A DNA stretch of 64,000 nt from Kribbella sp. VKM Ac-2569 (GCF_004216905.1 NZ_SGXJ01000007.1:345531-409530); one strand, 5' to 3'. Positions 33,445 through 42,529 are shown, counted from the stretch's first letter. Made by a program: numbers and translations. The notes: generated by a model from the letters alone, not told the origin.

Positions 33445-35859
33445 TCAGCGGCCGTTGCACTTGGGGTAGCGCGGGTCCCAGGGTGGGCAGGTCGGGAATC
33501 CTGGTGGCGGCTTGACGGTCGGCGGGGTCACGGGTGGCGTCGGCGGGGTGACCGGCGGCGTCGGTGGCTTGGCCTTGCTGCCGTTGGAGATGTACAGCAG
33601 GACCATCGCGCCTTCGGGTGCGCCGTCCTCCTGCCGCGGGTTCGTCCAGGCGACCGTCCCGGCCGGCGCGTCCGAGTCGACCTGCGGGCCGTGACTCATC
33701 TGGACCTTGAAGCCCATCGACAGCAGCTTCGCGGCCGCGTCGGCGGGGGTCATGCCCTTCAGGTACGGCAGGTCCTTCACGTTGCCGCGGATGATCTTGT
33801 CGTCCGGCTTCACGAACTTGCTGGTCGGCAGCCCCTGCAACGCACCCTGCATCGCGGACTCCCAGATCGGGCCGGCGGTGCCGGAACCCGAGGCGTCCTT
33901 CAGTTTCTTGCCGTTGAAGACCTGGTTGATCAGGTTCTCTGCCGGCGGGTCGGCGTCGGCGACCACGGAGACCGCCGCGAGCCTCGACGAGTAGCCGGAG
34001 AACCAGACGGCCTGGTTCTCCTGGATCGTGCCGGTCTTGCCGGCCAGGTCGCTCTTGCCGAACTTCAGCTTGGCGCCGGTACCGCCCTTCGCCATCACCT
34101 GCTGCAGCACGTAGTTGACACCGTCCGCGACCCCCGGCGACAGCACCCGGTGGCAGTTCGGGCCGGGCGTCGGGATCGCCTTGCCGGTCTTCAGCGAGGA
34201 GATCGACGTGATGATCTGCGGGTTGCAGTACATGCCGCGGGCCGCGAACGTCGCGTACGCGTTGGACATCATCAGCGGCGTGATCAGACCCGCCGAGCCG
34301 AGTGTGAACGAGACCACCTGCTGCAGCGGTTTCAGCGTCTGCGCGTCGTACATGCCGAGCTGGGACGCGATCGTGGTGATCGGGCAGAGACCGATCTGCT
34401 GGGACAGCTGCAGGAAGTAGGTGTTGGTTGAGGCACGGGCCGCGTCGACCATCGACGGGTCGAGGACGGTCTTCGTGGAGTTCTTCGGGTTGTACGAGTC
34501 GACCGAGATCGGGCCGTTGCAGGTACTGAAGTTCTGGCCGCCGAGGCTGATCGTCTGCGGCGAGCGGATCCGGTACGTCGTCGGCACGCCCTTGCCGATC
34601 GCGGCGGCGATCGTGAACGCCTTCATCGTCGAACCGTTCTGGAACCCGCCGAAACCGCCGGCGTAGGACTTCTCGACGTTGTAGTTGTACGCCGTCTGCC
34701 CCTTCTTCCCGCCGTACGCGCGGCTCTGCGCCATCGCCTTCACCAGGCCGGTGCCCGGCTCGACCATCGTGATCGCGGCGACGGCCTGGTCGCCGGCCTT
34801 CGAATGCTGCGCGATCGCGGTCTGGGCGGCGGCCTGCATCTTCCGGTCGAGCGAGGTCTTGATCACCAGGCCGGAGGTCTCGATGTAGTTCTCGCGTTCC
34901 TCCGGCGTCTTGCCGAACGCATTGTTCGCCTTGAGCTTGGAGACGACGTACTCGCAGAAGAAGGGGTACGTCGAGTTCGCGCAGCCGCTCGGGATCACGC
35001 GGACCTTCTTGGGGTCGATCACCGGGGTCTTGATCGCGTCCTGGGCCTGCTTGGCGGTGATGATGTTCAGTTCGTTCATCCGGCGCAGGACGACGTCGCG
35101 CCGGGCCTTCGCGCGGTCCGGGCTGTCGATCGGGTCGTACCCGCTCGGGTTCTTCACCAGGCCGGCCAGCATCGCGGCCTGCGGCAGCGTCAGCTTGGCC
35201 GCGTGGACGCCGAAGTAGTGCATCGCCGCGGCCTCGACGCCGTACGAACGGTCACCGAAGAAGGCCAGGTTCAGGTAGCGGTTCAGGATCTCCGTCTTCG
35301 GGATCTCCTTCTCGACCGCGATCGCGTAGCGCAGCTCGGCGATCTTCCGCTCGTAGGTCTCGGCAGTGGCGTCCTTGACCTCTTCCGGCGTACGGGCCTT
35401 GTTGATCAGGCTCAGCTTCACGTACTGCTGGGTGATGCTCGAGCCGCCCTGCTGGACCCCGCCGGACGACTGGTTGCGCAGCAGCGCGCGCAGGGTGCCC
35501 TTGAAGTCCAGCGCACCGTGCTCGTAGAACCGGTCGTCCTCGATCGCGACGATTGCCTTCAGCATCACCGGGCTGATCGCCTTCAGCGGGACCGGGGTCC
35601 GGTTCTGCTGGTACAGCGTCGCGATGACCTTGCCGTCCGCGGCCTGGATGATCGACTTCTGCGCAAGCGGCGCCGTCTGCAGGTCCTGGGGCAGGAACTG
35701 CACCGTCTCGTGCGCCTTGGCCGTGGTCACTCCGGCCAGACCGGCGAAGGGTAGGGCCAGCCCGGCGGTCAGCGCTCCAGCGAGCGCGCTGACCACGAGG
35801 AACACGAACACTGACCACACGACATTGGGCCGCTTGGCCCGCCGCTCGCCTTTGTGCAT
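33445..35859 (-). CDS. Bifunctional class A penicillin-binding protein with PASTA domain
   Basis: An 804-residue peptidoglycan synthase. One N-terminal transmembrane helix (about 13-45), a GT51 glycosyltransferase domain with catalytic Glu107 in VAIEDDRFYEHGALD and the GGSSITQQYVK motif, and a transpeptidase domain with SxxK in NGSTMKAF, SxN in ARASTNTYF and KTG in AGKTGTIQ. A single PASTA domain (about 700-770) and a Pro/Thr-rich Cys-containing tail end the protein. ATG 35859 matches the usual short cytoplasmic tail; upstream in-frame ATGs at 35922 and 35952 look less likely. It polymerises and cross-links the cell wall. Confidence 0.93.
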   Translation of the reverse strand: MHKGERRAKRPNVVWSVFVFLVVSALAGALTAGLALPFAGLAGVTTAKAHETVQFLPQDLQTAPLAQKSIIQAADGKVIATLYQQNRTPVPLKAISPVMLKAIVAIEDDRFYEHGALDFKGTLRALLRNQSSGGVQQGGSSITQQYVKLSLINKARTPEEVKDATAETYERKIAELRYAIAVEKEIPKTEILNRYLNLAFFGDRSYGVEAAAMHYFGVHAAKLTLPQAAMLAGLVKNPSGYDPIDSPDRAKARRDVVLRRMNELNIITAKQAQDAIKTPVIDPKKVRVIPSGCANSTYPFFCEYVVSKLKANNAFGKTPEERENYIETSGLVIKTSLDRKMQAAAQTAIAQHSKAGDQAVAAITMVEPGTGLVKAMAQSRAYGGKKGQTAYNYNVEKSYAGGFGGFQNGSTMKAFTIAAAIGKGVPTTYRIRSPQTISLGGQNFSTCNGPISVDSYNPKNSTKTVLDPSMVDAARASTNTYFLQLSQQIGLCPITTIASQLGMYDAQTLKPLQQVVSFTLGSAGLITPLMMSNAYATFAARGMYCNPQIITSISSLKTGKAIPTPGPNCHRVLSPGVADGVNYVLQQVMAKGGTGAKLKFGKSDLAGKTGTIQENQAVWFSGYSSRLAAVSVVADADPPAENLINQVFNGKKLKDASGSGTAGPIWESAMQGALQGLPTSKFVKPDDKIIRGNVKDLPYLKGMTPADAAAKLLSMGFKVQMSHGPQVDSDAPAGTVAWTNPRQEDGAPEGAMVLLYISNGSKAKPPTPPVTPPTPPVTPPTVKPPPGFPTCPPWDPRYPKCNGR

Positions 35860-36045
35860 GGTTGGGCAGATTACGTGAGGAGAGTGCTTTCCGGGAGTCT
35901 CCTCGTTACGGAATTTACACATTAGCCCAACGATCTCACCGTCAGTAGCCAAAACCTCACTACCCGACGATCATCCCACCCCCAACCACCACCCCACACC
36001 GGGCGTCCAACCAGTACAAGAAGCACGCGAACAAGGGGGAACGGG

Positions 36046-36639
36046 ATGAAGCGTTGGGGAGTAGGACTCGCGGTCGTGGGGGCCGCGGGGATGGTGCTGG
36101 CGGGGGTATCGCCGGCGGAAGCCAAGGTTGACTCGGCAACTACATCGGCCGCGGCCGGCACAGCCCAGCCGGTGTTCGTGAAGCGGTACTTCAACTGTTA
36201 CTACGACGAGGGGTGCTTCGCGACGGCGGTACTGCCCAAGACGTGGCGGGCGATCCGGCTGGGCACGGACGAGTACCGGTTCGCGGACCGGACCGCGCCG
36301 CGGATGATCCGGATCCGGATGAACATCACCGGACCCAGCACCGCGGTGGCCGCCAAACGCAAGCAGGCCGCACTGAAGGGCACGCGAGGCCTGAAGATCC
36401 TCAGCCGCAAGACGACCACGATGAAGTCGACCTCCGGCCAGGGCCCGCTCACCGTGACAACCCTCGTCTACACCTACCGCAGCGGATCCACGACCCGGTA
36501 CGTCGCAACCCGCTACATCGCGATGTGGTCCCTGAACTCCGCCAACGTAGAAATGACAGTAGGCGGCCGCCTGAAGGACCGAGCAACACTCACCAAGGTC
36601 CTCGACAAGGCAACCACCTCCATCACCCTCGCCGGCTGA
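36046..36639 (+). CDS. Small secreted protein, unknown function
   Basis: A 197-residue exported protein. A Sec signal peptide (MKRWG..., hydrophobic core, cleavage near AEA/KV at 26-27) is followed by about 170 residues of mixed strands, with two Cys (NCYYDEGCF) close enough for a disulphide. The hydrophobic-aromatic composition (RMIRIRMNITGP, VTTLVYTYRSGS) suggests a compact beta fold. AAGGGGGA precedes the ATG. I cannot place it in a family. A strong hairpin terminator follows. Confidence 0.75.
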   Translation: MKRWGVGLAVVGAAGMVLAGVSPAEAKVDSATTSAAAGTAQPVFVKRYFNCYYDEGCFATAVLPKTWRAIRLGTDEYRFADRTAPRMIRIRMNITGPSTAVAAKRKQAALKGTRGLKILSRKTTTMKSTSGQGPLTVTTLVYTYRSGSTTRYVATRYIAMWSLNSANVEMTVGGRLKDRATLTKVLDKATTSITLAG

Positions 36640-36645
36640 CAATCC

Positions 36646-36680
36646 GCGGCTACCGGGCCACCACCCTGCCCGGTAGCCGC
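36646..36680. terminator. Perfect 13-bp hairpin between convergent genes
   Basis: GCGGCTACCGGGC (36646-36658) and GCCCGGTAGCCGC (36668-36680) are exact inverted complements around a 9-nt loop. It sits 6 bp after the secreted-protein stop and 8 bp before the helicase stop, so it can terminate both transcripts. No T-tract is present, as is common in high-GC actinobacteria. Confidence 0.75.
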
Positions 36681-36688
36681 TTCGTCCG

Positions 36689-38935
36689 TCATCGCTGCCT
36701 GAGGACGTCCGGGAGCTTGCCGAGGACGGTTAGGCGTTTGGTGGCTCGGGTGATGGCTACGTAGAGGTCTGAGAGGCCGCGGTTGGATTCTTTGACGATG
36801 GTGGCTGGGTCGGCGATCAGGACTGCGTCGAATTCGAGGCCTTTGGACTGGGGTACGTCGAGGAGGGCGACGGTGCCGTCGAGGACGGACGGGTCGTGGC
36901 TGTGGGCAACTTCTGGGAGTACGGCGGCGAACTCGTTGTACCGGGATGCCGGGACGATCACGGCAAGGCGGCCGTCGCCGATCTCCCGCTGCTCGAACTT
37001 GATCGCGGTGCGCACCGCGTCGGCGAGGGCTGCGGGCGGGACCGGGTCGATGAAGGGGGTGGTGCCGGTCTCGCGGACCGAGGTGGGTGGCTGCAAGGTC
37101 GGGTCGATGGCGGCGAGGATGTCGGCGGCGACCGTCATGATCTCGGACGGGGTGCGGTAGTTGACCGTCAGTTCGGCGGTGCGCCAGCGGCGGGCGGCGT
37201 ACCGGTCGAGGAGCTCGGCCCAGGACCGTACGCCGGCAGCCGAGCCCGTCTGCGCGATGTCGCCGACGATCGTCATCGACCGGCGCGGGCAGCGGCGCAT
37301 CAGCATCCGCCAGTCCATCGCGGACAGCTCCTGGGCCTCGTCGACGATGACGTGGCCGAACACCCAGTCACGGTTGTACGCCGCACCCTCGGTGCTACCC
37401 GCCGGCCTGTTGAACACGCGCGTGCGTTGGGCGATCAGGTCCTTGAACTGCTCGATCTCCCAAGGCTCGATGGTGATCCGCTCGGCGGTCAGCTCGATGT
37501 CGACGATGCCGTGCGCGTACTCCCGGCCCGCTTCCTCGGCGGCATCATCCTCGGCCGCCTGGCGCTTGCGTCCGGCAACGACGTCGGAGGTCTCGCCGAG
37601 CAACTCGGCCGCTTCGTCGAGCAGTGCAACGTCCGACGCAGTCCAGTCCGTGGCGAGTGGACGCAGTACGGCGGAACGCTCGGAGGCACTGAGATGCGGT
37701 GCAGCGGCGGCCAGCCCGTCGTCCGAGGAGAACAGAACTGAGACGAGGAGCTGCGGTGTGAGCTCGGGCCACAACTGGTCGAGGAGCTCGAGGATGTGGT
37801 CGTCGTCGAACAATTCCTGCTCGATGTCCTCGATGTCCGCTTCCCCGACGTACTGCCGGCCGATGCGGTCGACCACCTGCTTGGTGAGGGTCTTGAGGAC
37901 GCGCCGGACGAACAGCGGCCGGGCCCGGTTGTGCAGCGGCTGCGCAGCGAGCGCGCCTTGTTGTGCTTTGCGGATCGCGTCCGGCCGAAGTACTAGCTCG
38001 TCCTGGTGGACCTTCAGCCGGATCGGCTTGGCCGGGACGACCCGGAAGCCGGCGATCGCCTGCGCGATCACGTCGGCCATCGCCAGGTTGCCCTTGATCC
38101 GCGCTGCCTCGGCCGGCTCCGGCGCGGTCGCCGCGACGCCCGGGAACATCTCGCTGATCGTCGCGAGCACGACGTCGGTCTCACCGAGCGAGGGGAGTAC
38201 CTGGTCGATGTAGCGCAGGAACGTGCTGTTGGGTCCTACTACCAGTACGCCGCTCCGCCCGAGCTGCTCGCGATGCGTGTAGAGCAGGTACGCCGCTCTG
38301 TGCAGCGCGACCACGGTCTTGCCGGTGCCCGGACCGCCCTGTACGACGAGTACTCCGGGCAGGCCGGACCGGATGATCTCGTCCTGCTCGGACTGGATCG
38401 TCGCGACGATCTCGTTCATCCGGCCGGTGCGGCTCGCGCCGAGCGACGAGAGCAGTGCCGCTTCGCCGATCAGCGTGCTGCGTTCGCCGTCGTCGATCGC
38501 GTCGGCGTCCAGGAGGTCGTCGTCGACCCCGACCACGGTCCGGCCGTGCAGCCGGATGTGCCGGCGGCGTTTGACGCCGAGCGGTTGGGCGGCGGTGGCC
38601 CGGTAGAACACTTGCGCGACCGGCGTCCGCCAGTCGATCAGCAGCGGGTTGTAGTCGTCGTCGAACAACCCGATCCGGCCGATGTGGAACCGTTCGCCGG
38701 CGGTCTCGTCGATTCGCCCGAAACACAATCCGCGTTCCACCGACGACAATTGCGAGAACCGCCCGGAGAACAGATCCGTGAACGACTCCCGCTCCGACCA
38801 GGCCTGATCCGTCTGGGCGGTTTCCTCGACCTGCACCCGGCCCAGTTCGCCGCGCGCCTTTTCACGCAGCACATCGAGCCGCTCGTACATGATCGTCACT
38901 TCGCCTTGCTCTGCAGCGATCTCCTGCTCCAGCAC
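36689..38935 (-). CDS. helR: HelR-like RNA polymerase-recycling SF1 ATPase (rifamycin tolerance)
   Basis: A 748-residue UvrD/Rep-type helicase-fold protein with an N-terminal coiled-coil arm (about 1-60). The P-loop is GGPGTGKT at 200-207, Walker B is HVIVDEAQELSA, motif III follows (IVGDIAQTGS), and the C-terminal motif V/VI region is DVPQSKGLEFDAV and YVAITRATKRL. The arm plus UvrD-like core is that of HelD/HelR proteins, which enter RNA polymerase, free it from stalled complexes and, for HelR, displace rifamycins. I use GTG 38935 after GGGGGCAGGG; TTG 38959 is the frame limit. A rifamycin-element-like sequence overlaps its probable promoter. Confidence 0.85.
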   Translation of the reverse strand: MLEQEIAAEQGEVTIMYERLDVLREKARGELGRVQVEETAQTDQAWSERESFTDLFSGRFSQLSSVERGLCFGRIDETAGERFHIGRIGLFDDDYNPLLIDWRTPVAQVFYRATAAQPLGVKRRRHIRLHGRTVVGVDDDLLDADAIDDGERSTLIGEAALLSSLGASRTGRMNEIVATIQSEQDEIIRSGLPGVLVVQGGPGTGKTVVALHRAAYLLYTHREQLGRSGVLVVGPNSTFLRYIDQVLPSLGETDVVLATISEMFPGVAATAPEPAEAARIKGNLAMADVIAQAIAGFRVVPAKPIRLKVHQDELVLRPDAIRKAQQGALAAQPLHNRARPLFVRRVLKTLTKQVVDRIGRQYVGEADIEDIEQELFDDDHILELLDQLWPELTPQLLVSVLFSSDDGLAAAAPHLSASERSAVLRPLATDWTASDVALLDEAAELLGETSDVVAGRKRQAAEDDAAEEAGREYAHGIVDIELTAERITIEPWEIEQFKDLIAQRTRVFNRPAGSTEGAAYNRDWVFGHVIVDEAQELSAMDWRMLMRRCPRRSMTIVGDIAQTGSAAGVRSWAELLDRYAARRWRTAELTVNYRTPSEIMTVAADILAAIDPTLQPPTSVRETGTTPFIDPVPPAALADAVRTAIKFEQREIGDGRLAVIVPASRYNEFAAVLPEVAHSHDPSVLDGTVALLDVPQSKGLEFDAVLIADPATIVKESNRGLSDLYVAITRATKRLTVLGKLPDVLRQR

Positions 38936-38986
38936 CCCTGCCCCCGATCCCTTGCACAAACCCGGAGAGTTTGATAATCTGAACCT

Positions 38987-39017
38987 AGAAGCCCGGACAG
39001 GGCTTCTTTTTTGTTTT
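38987..39017 (+). terminator. Intrinsic terminator on the plus strand, with no gene upstream
   Basis: AGAAGCCC (38987-38994), a 5-nt loop and GGGCTTCT (39000-39007) are followed directly by a run of T (TTTTTTGTTTT from 39007). This is a textbook Rho-independent terminator, but only for plus-strand transcription, while both neighbouring genes are on the minus strand. A GATAAT about 10 bp upstream could be a -10. It may end an antisense or small RNA. Confidence 0.7.
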
Positions 39018-39033
39018 ACGGCACAAACACCCC

Positions 39034-39063
39034 ACGGTACCTTTTCGGGGAATTTGCCGCAAG
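39034..39063 (-). promoter_or_regulatory. Probable helR promoter overlapping a rifamycin-associated-element-like core
   Basis: On the minus strand CTTGCGGCAA (39054-39063) matches the centre of the rifamycin-associated element (a 19-bp inverted repeat containing CTTGCGGCAAG, as I recall it). Its TTGCGG (39057-39062) is a -35, with a 17-bp spacer to TACCGT (39034-39039) as -10. The flanks of the element are not conserved. The transcript would have a leader of about 95 nt. Confidence 0.45.
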
Positions 39064-39084
39064 AGATTCAGAGCAGGGCTGAGC

Positions 39085-39140
39085 ACACCCGCCGGGGTCT
39101 GGGAACAAGCAATAGCCTGTTCCCAGACCCCGGCGGGTGT
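39085..39140. terminator. Perfect 23-bp hairpin ending the sugar importer operon
   Basis: The arms 39085-39107 and 39118-39140 are exact inverted complements of 23 bp with a 10-nt loop, starting ACACCCGCCGGGG. It lies directly after the permease stop (39142-39144) on the minus strand, and on the plus strand is followed by TTTT. It separates the operon from helR. Confidence 0.8.
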
Positions 39141-39141
39141 T

Positions 39142-40032
39142 TTAGCGGCTGAAGCCGGCGGTTAGGCCGCTGAGGAGTTGGCGGCGGCTTACGGCGTACA
39201 GGATGACGATCGGCAGGGTGGTGAGGACTACGGAGGCGAGGACTGCGGGGACGTTCACGCTGTACTGGCCCTGGAAGGTCCACAGTGCCAACGGCAAGGT
39301 TCTCTTGTCGGGGCTCTGGGTGAGGATCAGCGGTAGCAGGAACCCGTTCCACACGCCGAGCCCGTTGTAGATGCTGACCGTGACGAGCGCCGGCCGGGTG
39401 AGGGGCAGGGCGAGGCCGCGGAGCATGCCCCATTCGGTGGCGCCGTCGACGCGCATCGACTCGAACAGTTCCTTGGGTACGTCGCGGATGAAGTTCGTCA
39501 GCACCAGCACGGACAGCGGGATCGAGAACGCGATCGACGGCAGGATGAGCGCCAGCAGACTGTCGTAGAGGTGCATCTTGATGATCAGCAGGTACACCGG
39601 GATGATCGTGGCCTGCAGCGGGATCGCCAGCCCCATCAGGAACAGACCGTTGACTCCGGCAAGGAACTTGCTGCCGGCGCCGCGGATGATCGCGTACGCC
39701 GCCATGAACGAGATCGCGACGGCCGGGAGGATCGTGCCCACGGTGACGATCACGCTGTTCAGGAAGTACCGCGGGAAGTCGGACTCGATGACCAGCCTGT
39801 AGTTGTTCGTCGTCGGCGCGGACGGCAGCGCGAACGGGTTCTGCGTGAAGTACGCACTCTGGTCCTTGAAGCTGGTGACGACGATCCAGTAGAGCGGGAT
39901 GAGCACGATCGCCAGCCAGATCCAGCCGGCGAGTCCGCCGAACCAGTTCAGCTGGAGCAGTTTGCGGGCGCGGAACGAGGGGCTGCGCGCCGGGCGGGTC
40001 GCCGTACCCGAGCTGCTGGTGGCCACAGCCAT
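39142..40032 (-). CDS. Sugar ABC importer permease, MalG type (CUT1)
   Basis: A 296-residue permease with six predicted spans, the first at about 25-48 (WFGGLAGWIWLAIVLIPLYWIVV). The EAA loop is ESMRVDGATEWGMLRGLALPL, the CUT1 family form with G after about four residues. ATG 40032 follows AGGAAGGTG. It starts 1 bp after the stop of the partner permease. With the binding protein and that partner it forms a carbohydrate importer; the energising ATPase is not encoded here, and actinobacteria commonly use a shared MsiK. Confidence 0.9.
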   Translation of the reverse strand: MAVATSSSGTATRPARSPSFRARKLLQLNWFGGLAGWIWLAIVLIPLYWIVVTSFKDQSAYFTQNPFALPSAPTTNNYRLVIESDFPRYFLNSVIVTVGTILPAVAISFMAAYAIIRGAGSKFLAGVNGLFLMGLAIPLQATIIPVYLLIIKMHLYDSLLALILPSIAFSIPLSVLVLTNFIRDVPKELFESMRVDGATEWGMLRGLALPLTRPALVTVSIYNGLGVWNGFLLPLILTQSPDKRTLPLALWTFQGQYSVNVPAVLASVVLTTLPIVILYAVSRRQLLSGLTAGFSR

Positions 40033-40033
40033 G

Positions 40034-40969
40034 TCACGCACCTTCCTGCTGGCTTGCCGTCGTACTGCCACCCAGTCGGCGCAGCAGCAGTGCGAGCGCC
40101 AGGCCGAGCAGCACGATGAGGGCGGCGATCACGCTGGCCGGACCCATCTGGTTGGACATGAAGCCCCGCTTGTACATGTCGAGGGCGAGGACGCGCGTGG
40201 CGTCGCCGGGACCGCCCGCGGTCAGGACGAAGATCAGGTCGAAGAACGTCAGCGAGCCGACCACCATCAGGGTGGACGACGTGATGATCGTGTACTTCAG
40301 CTGCGGCACCGTGATGCTGAAGAACTGCCGCATCCGACCGGCGCCGTCGATCGAGGCCGCCTCGTACATCGTGGTCGGGATCTGCCGGACGCCGCCTTGG
40401 TAGATCAGCGAGTGGAACGGGATGAACTGCCAGGACACGATGAAGATCACGACGCCGAGCGCGAGGTTGCTGCGGCCGAGCCAGTCCTGGGTGAGGAAGC
40501 CGAGGTGCAGGCCGGGGCCGAGCCCGAAGTTCGGGTCGAGCAGGGCCTTGTAGGTGATCGCGATCGCGGCCGAGCTGAGCAGCAGCGGGATGAAGTACAG
40601 GACGGCGAGGAACGCGCGGTACCGCTGCCGCCCGGCGAGGAACGTGCCGAGCAGCAGGCTCATCGGGGTCTGCACCAGCCACGACAGGATCATGATCTCG
40701 AAGGTCACCAGGATGCTGTGCGGCAACTGGGAGTCGGACAGCACCGACCTCCAGTTCGACAGGCCCGCGTTGTGGATCGCGCCGAGGCCGTCCCACTGGG
40801 TGAAGCTCAGCACGAGTACGCCGACTAGTGGGACGACCCCGAACACGATGAACAGGACGAGCGCGGGCAGCACCATCCAGGCGACCGGACCGCTCCGCCC
40901 GACCCTGGACGATGCAGTACGGCCACCGGCCTGCGTAACGGGCGGAGCGGGAGGAGCGGTCACACTCAC
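40034..40969 (-). CDS. Sugar ABC importer permease, MalF type (CUT1)
   Basis: A 311-residue permease. A short cytoplasmic Pro/Arg-rich tail leads to a first span at about 30-52 (VAWMVLPALVLFIVFGVVPLVG) and five further spans. The EAA loop is YEAASIDGAGRMRQFFSITVPQL. GTG 40969 overlaps the stop of the binding-protein gene (GTGA), so the pair is translationally coupled. The name MalF is by family; the sugar is unknown but the neighbouring GH3 enzyme suggests a plant beta-oligosaccharide. Confidence 0.9.
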   Translation of the reverse strand: MSVTAPPAPPVTQAGGRTASSRVGRSGPVAWMVLPALVLFIVFGVVPLVGVLVLSFTQWDGLGAIHNAGLSNWRSVLSDSQLPHSILVTFEIMILSWLVQTPMSLLLGTFLAGRQRYRAFLAVLYFIPLLLSSAAIAITYKALLDPNFGLGPGLHLGFLTQDWLGRSNLALGVVIFIVSWQFIPFHSLIYQGGVRQIPTTMYEAASIDGAGRMRQFFSITVPQLKYTIITSSTLMVVGSLTFFDLIFVLTAGGPGDATRVLALDMYKRGFMSNQMGPASVIAALIVLLGLALALLLRRLGGSTTASQQEGA

Positions 40970-42327
40970 TGGCCGATCACCGCGTTCATGTTCGTGGCGA
41001 ACTGCTGCGGGGAGATCGACAGCTGGAAGAGCTTGGCGATGTTGTCGAGCAGCGTCTCGGCCTGGGTCGGGCTGAGGGCCTGGTCCCAGGACTGGGCGAA
41101 GTTCTTCGCGTTCGCCGCCGTGTCGTAGACGAAGTTCAGCCACGCGGAGTCGTTCTTGTCGGTGATCGACGAGAGCTTGTCCTTCGCGCTCTTCACGACC
41201 GGGATGCTGCCGGACTTCACCCAGGCCTCGACCGTGGCGTCGTCGAGGGTGTTGTTCGCGATGAACTTCTTCGCGGTCGCCTTCTCGGCATCGGTAGCCT
41301 TGGACGAGATCGACATGTACTGACCCGGGTTGCCGACAGTGTCGCTCGGGTCGCCCTTGCCGCCGTCGACCGGCGGGAAGTTCATGTACCCGAGGTGCCC
41401 GCCGGTCACGAAGTCGCCACCAGACGATTTCATGTTGCCGTAGGTCCAGGCGCCGTGCAGCATCATCGCGGCCTTGCCGGTGAAGAGCAGCGCCTGGTCG
41501 GCGTTGGAGTCGGCGGTGATCGAGGAGAAGCCCTTGACGAAGCCGTTCGCCTTGATCAGCTTCTGCATCTCGTCGAGGGCCTTGAGCGCGGACGGGTCGG
41601 ACCAGCCGTCCTTCTTGCCGTCGAAGATGTTCTGGAAGACCTCGCTGCCGCCGATCCGGTCGAACAGGAACTCCAGCCACATCATGTTGGTCCAGCGCGA
41701 CTGGCCGCCGAGCGAGAACGGCGCGATGCCCTTGTCGTTGAACTTCGGCACCAGGTCCATGATGTCGCCCCAGGACTGCGGGGGCTCCGCGCCGATCTTC
41801 TCGAACGCGCGCTTGTCGTAGAACAGCACGATCGGCGTCACGGTCTCGCCCGGCACCGCGTAGATCTTGCCGTTGGCGGTCGCCGCCGTGAATGCCGACG
41901 GGAAGATCGAGTTCTTCAGTTCGGCCTGCTCTTTGTTGAGCCAGTCGGTCAGATCCTCGACCTGGCCGGCTTCGACGTACGCCTTCAGGCCGCCGCCGCC
42001 CCAGCCCCAGATCAGCGTCGGGCCCTGGCCTGCACCGATCGCGGTCTTGATCTTCGCCTTGAACGCGTCGTTCTGGAACTCGGTGGTCTTGAGTTTGGTG
42101 TCCGGGTTCGCGTCGTTGAACCTCTTGACCTGCGCCTCGCGGATGGCCTGCTGCGGCTGTCCGGTGAGGAACCAGTACGTCGCTCCGCTGCCGGCGCCGC
42201 CTGCTCCGGCGGTGGAACCGGGCGTGCTCTTCGGACCGGAGCTGCCGCAGGCCGCGAGGCCGGCCGCCAGTGCGCCACCGCCCACCAGGCCGAGGAAGTT
42301 ACGTCGGGATGTCGAGATGGGATCCAC
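40966..42327 (-). CDS. Sugar-binding lipoprotein of a CUT1 ABC importer
   Basis: A 453-residue family 1 extracellular solute-binding protein. The start is GTG 42327, 6 nt after GGAGAT; the longer frame begins with residues that do not fit a signal. Tat motif SRRNFLG (7-13) and lipobox LAAC with Cys27 mark a lipoprotein. The mature part has the two-lobed SBP_bac_1 pattern (TYWFLTGQPQQ, KTTEFQNDAFKAKIKTA, GKIYAVPGETV, GKAAMMLHGAW). It heads the importer operon, divergent from the GH3/LacI pair, with operators between them. Confidence 0.92.
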   Translation of the reverse strand: MDPISTSRRNFLGLVGGGALAAGLAACGSSGPKSTPGSTAGAGGAGSGATYWFLTGQPQQAIREAQVKRFNDANPDTKLKTTEFQNDAFKAKIKTAIGAGQGPTLIWGWGGGGLKAYVEAGQVEDLTDWLNKEQAELKNSIFPSAFTAATANGKIYAVPGETVTPIVLFYDKRAFEKIGAEPPQSWGDIMDLVPKFNDKGIAPFSLGGQSRWTNMMWLEFLFDRIGGSEVFQNIFDGKKDGWSDPSALKALDEMQKLIKANGFVKGFSSITADSNADQALLFTGKAAMMLHGAWTYGNMKSSGGDFVTGGHLGYMNFPPVDGGKGDPSDTVGNPGQYMSISSKATDAEKATAKKFIANNTLDDATVEAWVKSGSIPVVKSAKDKLSSITDKNDSAWLNFVYDTAANAKNFAQSWDQALSPTQAETLLDNIAKLFQLSISPQQFATNMNAVIGQ

Positions 42328-42386
42328 TGTGATCTCCGTACTCCATGCTGCCCCGCAGGTTGCGGAAGCACCTGCCGATATGACTT

Positions 42387-42423
42387 GTTTTCGAAACATA
42401 GATTTCGGAGATACTGCTGTCAA
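42387..42423 (-). promoter_or_regulatory. Importer promoter with LacI-type operator
   Basis: Read on the minus strand, TTGACA (42418-42423) and TATGTT (42395-42400) are separated by 17 bp. The -10 overlaps the palindromic GTTTCGAAAAC element (42387-42397, core TTTCGAAA), a typical LacI-family operator centre. The LacI gene 2.5 kb away is the natural repressor. Confidence 0.65.
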
Positions 42424-42529
42424 GACTTGAACTAAGCAGACTTTGGGGTCACAGTGAGGTCACGTAATCGCCTGTTGGCACAGGGGATTCATCGATCTAC
42501 GGCGGATCGGCCGGGTCGACCGGAGAGCT

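Noticed and set aside
33500..33570. Short direct repeats near the penicillin-binding protein stop, considered as a CRISPR-like array
   Set aside because: They encode the Pro/Thr tail of the protein; units are short and without spacers.
39085..39140. 23-bp hairpin considered as an insertion-sequence end
   Set aside because: No transposase, no target duplication, and its place directly after a stop codon fits a terminator.
38889..39152. 87-residue plus-strand frame at the helR promoter region that could encode a peptide ended by the orphan terminator
   Set aside because: The intrinsic terminator lies inside the frame, and there is no ribosome-binding site or peptide pattern.
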